Assembly (NCBI GenBank): GCA_002315655.1
Contig: DCHO01000011.1
Location: 1,288-10,324 of the forward strand
Length of the DNA stretch: 9,037 nucleotides
Source: Christensenella sp. UBA1750
GTDB lineage: Bacteria; Bacillota; Clostridia; Christensenellales; UBA1750
Direction of reading: 5' to 3'
This document shows positions 5,486-9,037 of this stretch, one piece after another; position 1 is the first letter of the stretch; every line of letters starts with the position of its first letter. The notes beneath the pieces are model-generated. The model searched no databases, was not told the origin of the DNA, and saw only the letters and a list, made by a program, of their open reading frames with translations. The translations under genes were made by a program, and so were the position numbers.

Positions 5486-6604
5486 ATGAAGAAAATCGGT
5501 AAACAGGTTCTCTACATTTCCTGCACGGAGGGCAATGACCGCAACGGCGAGGCCTCCTTTGCCCGTTTGAAGGACGGTGCGATCCTGCACGCCTACACCC
5601 GTTACGGCGGCGGCGGGGACAGCGACGACGCCGTGGCGCAGATCGCCTACAATCTGTCCTACGATGAGGGCGAAACGTGGAGCGAGAGCCGCATTTTGTT
5701 CCCCATCGAAAAAGGCGAGCAGAACAATATGTCCCCCGCGCTGTTCCGCATGGCAAACGGTAGCTTGGGCGTGATCTACGACTGCAAAACGCAGGGCGAT
5801 AACGACGCCATGTACTGTATGCCCGTTTTCCGCCATTCCGAGGACGAGGGCAAGACCTGGAGCGGGGAGACTGTCTGTGCCTCGCCCCTGCAATACATGG
5901 TCATGGTCAACGACTGTGTGACGGTGCTTGCTTCCGGGCGCATCGTGGTTCCGCTTGCCATCTGCCGCCCCGAGGGCACCTATTGGATCAAGAGCTATGT
6001 TCAGTTCGCCGTCTCCGATGATAACGGGGAAAGCTGGCACTGGCTGCCCGTCAAGGTGGAATCCGATGTGGACGAGACCGTGGGCTTGCAGGAGCCGGGC
6101 ATTTACGAAAACGCACAAGGCAGACTGTGGCTGTTTTGCCGCACCTGCTGCGGCTACCAGTACCAGAGCTTTTCCGAGGACGGCGGCCTTAGCTGGTCAA
6201 AGGCCGCGCCCAATTTCTTCTTCTCGTCCCCGGATTCCCCCATGCGCGTGAAGAAGGTCGCGGAAAACACCGTGGCAGCCGTGTTCAACCCCGTGCCCTT
6301 TAACGTCTTTGCCAACAAGCAGGAGCGCTGGGGTGCGGCCAAGCGCACGCCGCTGTGCGTGGCTGTGAGCCGTGACGACGGTGCCTCCTTCGACACCACC
6401 GGCAAGAGCCTTTCCGCCGGGCAGATGAACGACTTGTCCGACCATTGCTATCTGTTGGAGGACGACCTTTCCGAATCCTACTGCTACCCCGCCGTCATCG
6501 GCACCAAGGACGGCTTCCTCGTTTCCTATTACCATTCCGGCGGCACCGATATGTGCCTGCACGACACCAAGGTCGTGAAGGTCACATGGGATGAATTGAA
6601 ATAG
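5486..6604 (+). CDS. Sialidase-like (BNR/Asp-box) beta-propeller protein, probably intracellular
   Basis: A 372-residue protein with five Asp boxes of the form S-x-D-x-G-x-x-W/F at 58-65, 118-125, 177-184, 230-237 and 295-302. Their spacing of about 50-65 residues fits a six-bladed sialidase-type propeller. The segment EPGIYEN...GRLWLFCRT (203-220) and the RTPL before the fifth box (287-290) resemble the BNR_2/exo-alpha-sialidase-like family, where such Glu and Arg residues line the active site. There is no FRIP motif in standard form, so true sialidase activity is unproven; another glycosidase-like or binding role is possible. No signal peptide or membrane segment is visible, so it should act in the cytoplasm, perhaps on an imported sugar. 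The start ATG is 8 bases after AAGGAG. It is transcribed alone from its own promoter, divergent from the lysine-regulated transporter and convergent with nifJ. No transporter or sugar-catabolic genes accompany it here. Confidence 0.85.
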   Translation: MKKIGKQVLYISCTEGNDRNGEASFARLKDGAILHAYTRYGGGGDSDDAVAQIAYNLSYDEGETWSESRILFPIEKGEQNNMSPALFRMANGSLGVIYDCKTQGDNDAMYCMPVFRHSEDEGKTWSGETVCASPLQYMVMVNDCVTVLASGRIVVPLAICRPEGTYWIKSYVQFAVSDDNGESWHWLPVKVESDVDETVGLQEPGIYENAQGRLWLFCRTCCGYQYQSFSEDGGLSWSKAAPNFFFSSPDSPMRVKKVAENTVAAVFNPVPFNVFANKQERWGAAKRTPLCVAVSRDDGASFDTTGKSLSAGQMNDLSDHCYLLEDDLSESYCYPAVIGTKDGFLVSYYHSGGTDMCLHDTKVVKVTWDELK

Positions 6605-6619
6605 AAAAAACAGAGCAAC

Positions 6620-6640
6620 GGGGACGGGCGACCCGTCCCC
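6620..6640. repeat. Perfect GC-rich palindrome (possible terminator or dispersed repeat)
   Basis: GGGGACGGG (6620-6628), loop CGA, CCCGTCCCC (6632-6640): a perfect 9-bp stem 16 bases after the sialidase-like stop. No T tract follows, so it is not a standard intrinsic terminator. It may stabilise the mRNA 3' end or be a copy of a dispersed intergenic palindrome, as GC-rich elements of this look occur in related Clostridia (recalled impression, not checked). Confidence 0.65.
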
Positions 6641-6705
6641 TACGGTGAGAGGGAACATCGACGTATCAGACAATCGGGAAAGGTGTTGGCTTCCGTCTCA
6701 TACGC

Positions 6706-6740
6706 AAAAACCCCGGTAGGGAATTGCTTCCTTACCGGGG
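6706..6740 (-). terminator. Intrinsic terminator of nifJ
   Basis: A 13-bp stem with one G-T pair (6711-6723 with 6728-6740, outer arms CCCCGGTA/TACCGGGG) has a four-base loop. On the minus strand it is followed by TTTTT (6706-6710). It lies about 40 bases after the nifJ stop and probably also blocks plus-strand readthrough from the sialidase-like gene. Confidence 0.9.
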
Positions 6741-6779
6741 AAAATTTATGCAATTTTTTGCTTTAACCGCGCAGGAAGA

Positions 6780-9037
6780 TTACTTGTCAGCCATCTTCTT
6801 GTAGTTGCCCAGACGCACGGCGGCATCCTCTTCAGCCTTGGCGAAGAGACCTTCGGCGACATCGGGGAACTGCTTCTGCAGGGAGGCGTAACGGGTTTCG
6901 CCCAGGATGAAGTCTCTGTAGGAGCCGGTGGGATCCTTGGAGTCCAGGGTGAAGGGGTTCTTGCCTTCCTCGGCCAGAGCGGGGTTGTAGCGGTACAGCG
7001 GCCAGTAACCGGCCTCAACGGCCTTCTTGATCTCGGCCTGAGACTTGGTCATGTTGATGCCGTGGTTGATGCAGGGAGCGTAAGCGATAACGAGGGAGGG
7101 TCCCTTGTAAGCTTCGGCTTCGTGCAGAGCCTTTAAGAGCTGTGCAGCGTTGGCGGGAGTGCCCAGAGCGACGGAGGCGACATAGACGTAGCCATAAGAC
7201 ATGGCCATCATGCCGAGATCCTTCTTCTTGGTGCGCTTGCCGGCAGCCGCGAAACGAGCCACAGAGCCGGTGGGGGTGGACTTGGAGGACTGTCCGCCGG
7301 TGTTGGAGTACACTTCGGTGTCGAGCACGAGGACGTTGACATCCTGACCCTGAGCCAGAACGTGGTCAACTCCGCCGTAACCGATGTCGTAAGCCCAACC
7401 GTCGCCGCCGAAGATCCAAACGGACTTCTTGGTCAGCAGGTCGGCGTCAGCAAGCACGGCTTCGGCCGCAACGCAGGCGTCGCAGGTGCACTTCTTGCCG
7501 TTCTTGATCCATTCAGCCTCGTAGGGAGTGCCGGACAGGTCGATGCCGTCCTTGCAGGCCGCAACGAGCTTGTCGCCGTATTCCTTGGAGAGCTTGCCGT
7601 CGTCCATGTTGTCCAGCCAAGCCTGACCGGCTTCCTTGATTTCGGCAGAGGCCCACTCAACAGCCAGCAGAGCCTTGACCTTTTCGGCCAGCTTCGCACG
7701 GCGCTGGGTGATGGCCAGGTTCATGCCGAAGCCGAACTCGGCGTTGTCCTCGAACAGGGAGTTCGCCCAAGCGGGACCATGACCCTCAGCGTTAACGGTA
7801 TAGGGGCAGGTGGGAGCGGAACCGCCGTAGATGGAGGAGCAGCCGGTGGCGTTGGCGATCATCATGCGATCACCGAAGAGCTGGGTAACGAGCTTGACAT
7901 AGGGAGTTTCGCCGCAGCCTGCGCAGGCGCCGGAGAACTCGAAGAGGGGCTGCAGGAACTGAGAGCCCTTGACCAGAGTGGTGGAAACGCCGGTCTTGAC
8001 GACGGGCTGAGCCATGGCGAAGTCCCAGTTGGTGGCTTCGACGGCCTGGGTCTCAAGAGGCTTGAGTTCAAGAGCCTTCACCTTGGCGATGCAGCTTTCC
8101 ACGCAGGAGCCGCAGCCGGTGCAGTCCAGAGGAGAAACCTGGATGCGGAACTGATACTTGCCCTTTTCGGCGGGGGTCAGGTTGGCATCCTTGGTGATGA
8201 AGGCAGCGGGCTTTTCGGTCTCGTTGGCGATCAGGATGGGACGGATGGCTGCATGGGGGCAAACCAGAGAGCAGGTGTTGCACTGGATGCAGTTCTCGGG
8301 GATCCACACGGGAACGTTGACGGCGGTGCCGCGCTTTTCAAACTTGGTGGTGCCGACGGGCACGATACCGGCGGGATTGAAAGCGGAAACGGGCAGGGAG
8401 TCGCCGTTGTGAGCCAGGATGGGCTTGATAACGGTGTTGAAGTGCTCGGTGGCGGGAACCTCGGCAGCAACCGCGCCGGAGGTGGCGTTCGCCCACTCAG
8501 CGGGAACGGGAATCTCGAACAGACCGTCGATGGCGGCGTCGATGGCGTCCCAGTTCTTCTTAACAACCGCGTCGCCCTTCTTGGCGTAGGACTTCTTGGC
8601 GGCAGCCTTCATGTACTCGTCAGCGGCCTCGTAGGGGATGACCTGAGCGAGCTTGAAGAAAGCGGCCTGCATGATGGTGTTGGTACGGTTGCCCATGCCA
8701 ACCTTGGCAGCGATGCCGATGGCGTCGATGGCGTAGAACTTGGCCTTCTTGACGGCCAGAGCCTTCTTCATCTCGGCGGGGAGCATCTCGTTCATCTGCT
8801 CGGCAGTCCAGTGGGCGTTGAGCAGGAAGGTGCCGCCCTCTTTGAGGTCGCCGATCATGTCATACTTGGTGACATAGGAGGGCTGAGAGCAGGCGATGAA
8901 GTCGGCGGAGTCGATGAGGTAGGTGCTCTTGATGGGGGTATCACCGAATCTTAAGTGGGAAATGGTGAGGCCGCCGGACTTCTTGGAGTCGTACTCGAAG
9001 TAGCCCTGAGCAAACTTATCGGTGTGGTCGCCGATGA
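6780..9037 (-). CDS. nifJ: Pyruvate:ferredoxin (flavodoxin) oxidoreductase, C-terminal 751 residues; 5' end outside window
   Basis: The enzyme oxidises pyruvate with CoA to acetyl-CoA and CO2 and passes electrons to ferredoxin, a central cytoplasmic step of anaerobic metabolism. The frame stays open to base 9035, so the ATG at 8858 is internal; about 420 residues of the usual ~1,170 are missing. Visible parts in order are the QGYFEYDSKKSGG segment at the window edge; the 2x[4Fe-4S] ferredoxin domain with CIQCNTCSLVCP (8259-8291) and CTGCGSCVESC (8091-8123); then the C-terminal thiamine-diphosphate domain with CAGCGE (about 7910-7930), NATGCSSIYGG, GDGWAYDIG (about 7385-7410), a Gly-rich SNTGGQSSKSTPTG loop and APCINHGI, whose Cys is the fourth ligand of the proximal cluster. 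All expected cluster cysteines are present. An extra CTCDAC (7473-7490) is not a known ligand set. Strong codon bias suggests high expression. Promoter and start are off the window. The name does not imply nitrogen fixation; no other nif gene is seen. Confidence 0.97.
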   Translation of the reverse strand, partial: IGDHTDKFAQGYFEYDSKKSGGLTISHLRFGDTPIKSTYLIDSADFIACSQPSYVTKYDMIGDLKEGGTFLLNAHWTAEQMNEMLPAEMKKALAVKKAKFYAIDAIGIAAKVGMGNRTNTIMQAAFFKLAQVIPYEAADEYMKAAAKKSYAKKGDAVVKKNWDAIDAAIDGLFEIPVPAEWANATSGAVAAEVPATEHFNTVIKPILAHNGDSLPVSAFNPAGIVPVGTTKFEKRGTAVNVPVWIPENCIQCNTCSLVCPHAAIRPILIANETEKPAAFITKDANLTPAEKGKYQFRIQVSPLDCTGCGSCVESCIAKVKALELKPLETQAVEATNWDFAMAQPVVKTGVSTTLVKGSQFLQPLFEFSGACAGCGETPYVKLVTQLFGDRMMIANATGCSSIYGGSAPTCPYTVNAEGHGPAWANSLFEDNAEFGFGMNLAITQRRAKLAEKVKALLAVEWASAEIKEAGQAWLDNMDDGKLSKEYGDKLVAACKDGIDLSGTPYEAEWIKNGKKCTCDACVAAEAVLADADLLTKKSVWIFGGDGWAYDIGYGGVDHVLAQGQDVNVLVLDTEVYSNTGGQSSKSTPTGSVARFAAAGKRTKKKDLGMMAMSYGYVYVASVALGTPANAAQLLKALHEAEAYKGPSLVIAYAPCINHGINMTKSQAEIKKAVEAGYWPLYRYNPALAEEGKNPFTLDSKDPTGSYRDFILGETRYASLQKQFPDVAEGLFAKAEEDAAVRLGNYKKMADK

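Noticed and set aside
7362..8954. 530-codon plus-strand reading frame opposite nifJ
   Set aside because: It is an exact antisense shadow of a highly biased, clearly recognised gene; its product is Gly/Val/Leu-rich without domains and has no ribosome site of note.
6780..9037. Evidence for nitrogen fixation
   Set aside because: NifJ is widespread in fermentative anaerobes as the pyruvate oxidoreductase; no other nif genes are present here.

Overview
The window looks like the chromosome of an anaerobic Gram-positive Clostridia-type bacterium, probably a gut Oscillospirales relative (inference). The grounds are a NifJ-type pyruvate:ferredoxin oxidoreductase, strong AGGAGG ribosome sites, TTGACA/TATAAT promoters, a lysine (L-box) riboswitch in front of an NhaC-family transporter, and Tn4451/TnpX-like large serine recombinases. 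No tRNA, rRNA or CRISPR array was seen.

Layout. Bases 1 to about 2845 are the right end of a mobile element (called B here). It carries two translationally coupled large serine recombinases, the first cut by the window edge. From about 2845 to about 4285 lies the right end of a second element (A), which carries a third large serine recombinase. That gene has lost its first ~87 residues, including the catalytic serine, exactly where B ends. Reading into the right end of A on the minus strand is an NhaC-family antiporter gene that keeps its promoter, lysine riboswitch and N-terminal half but loses its C-terminal half where A begins. The simplest reading is a nested insertion: A integrated into the transporter gene, then B integrated into A's recombinase gene. 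The missing halves should lie to the left of this window.

Bases 5129-5480 are a compact regulatory region. On the minus strand it holds a near-perfect sigma-A promoter, a ~170-nt lysine aptamer and an intrinsic terminator for the transporter. On the plus strand a divergent promoter drives a 372-residue sialidase-like (Asp-box beta-propeller) protein that has no signal peptide. The two -35 boxes form a 9-bp inverted repeat.

Bases 6605-6780 hold a perfect GC-rich palindrome and a strong terminator for the convergent nifJ gene. The C-terminal 751 residues of nifJ fill the rest of the window on the minus strand.

The notable system is the stack of integrations. A lysine-regulated transporter gene and a recombinase gene have each been split by a serine-recombinase element. 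This could work as a two-level reversible switch, or simply be a scar.
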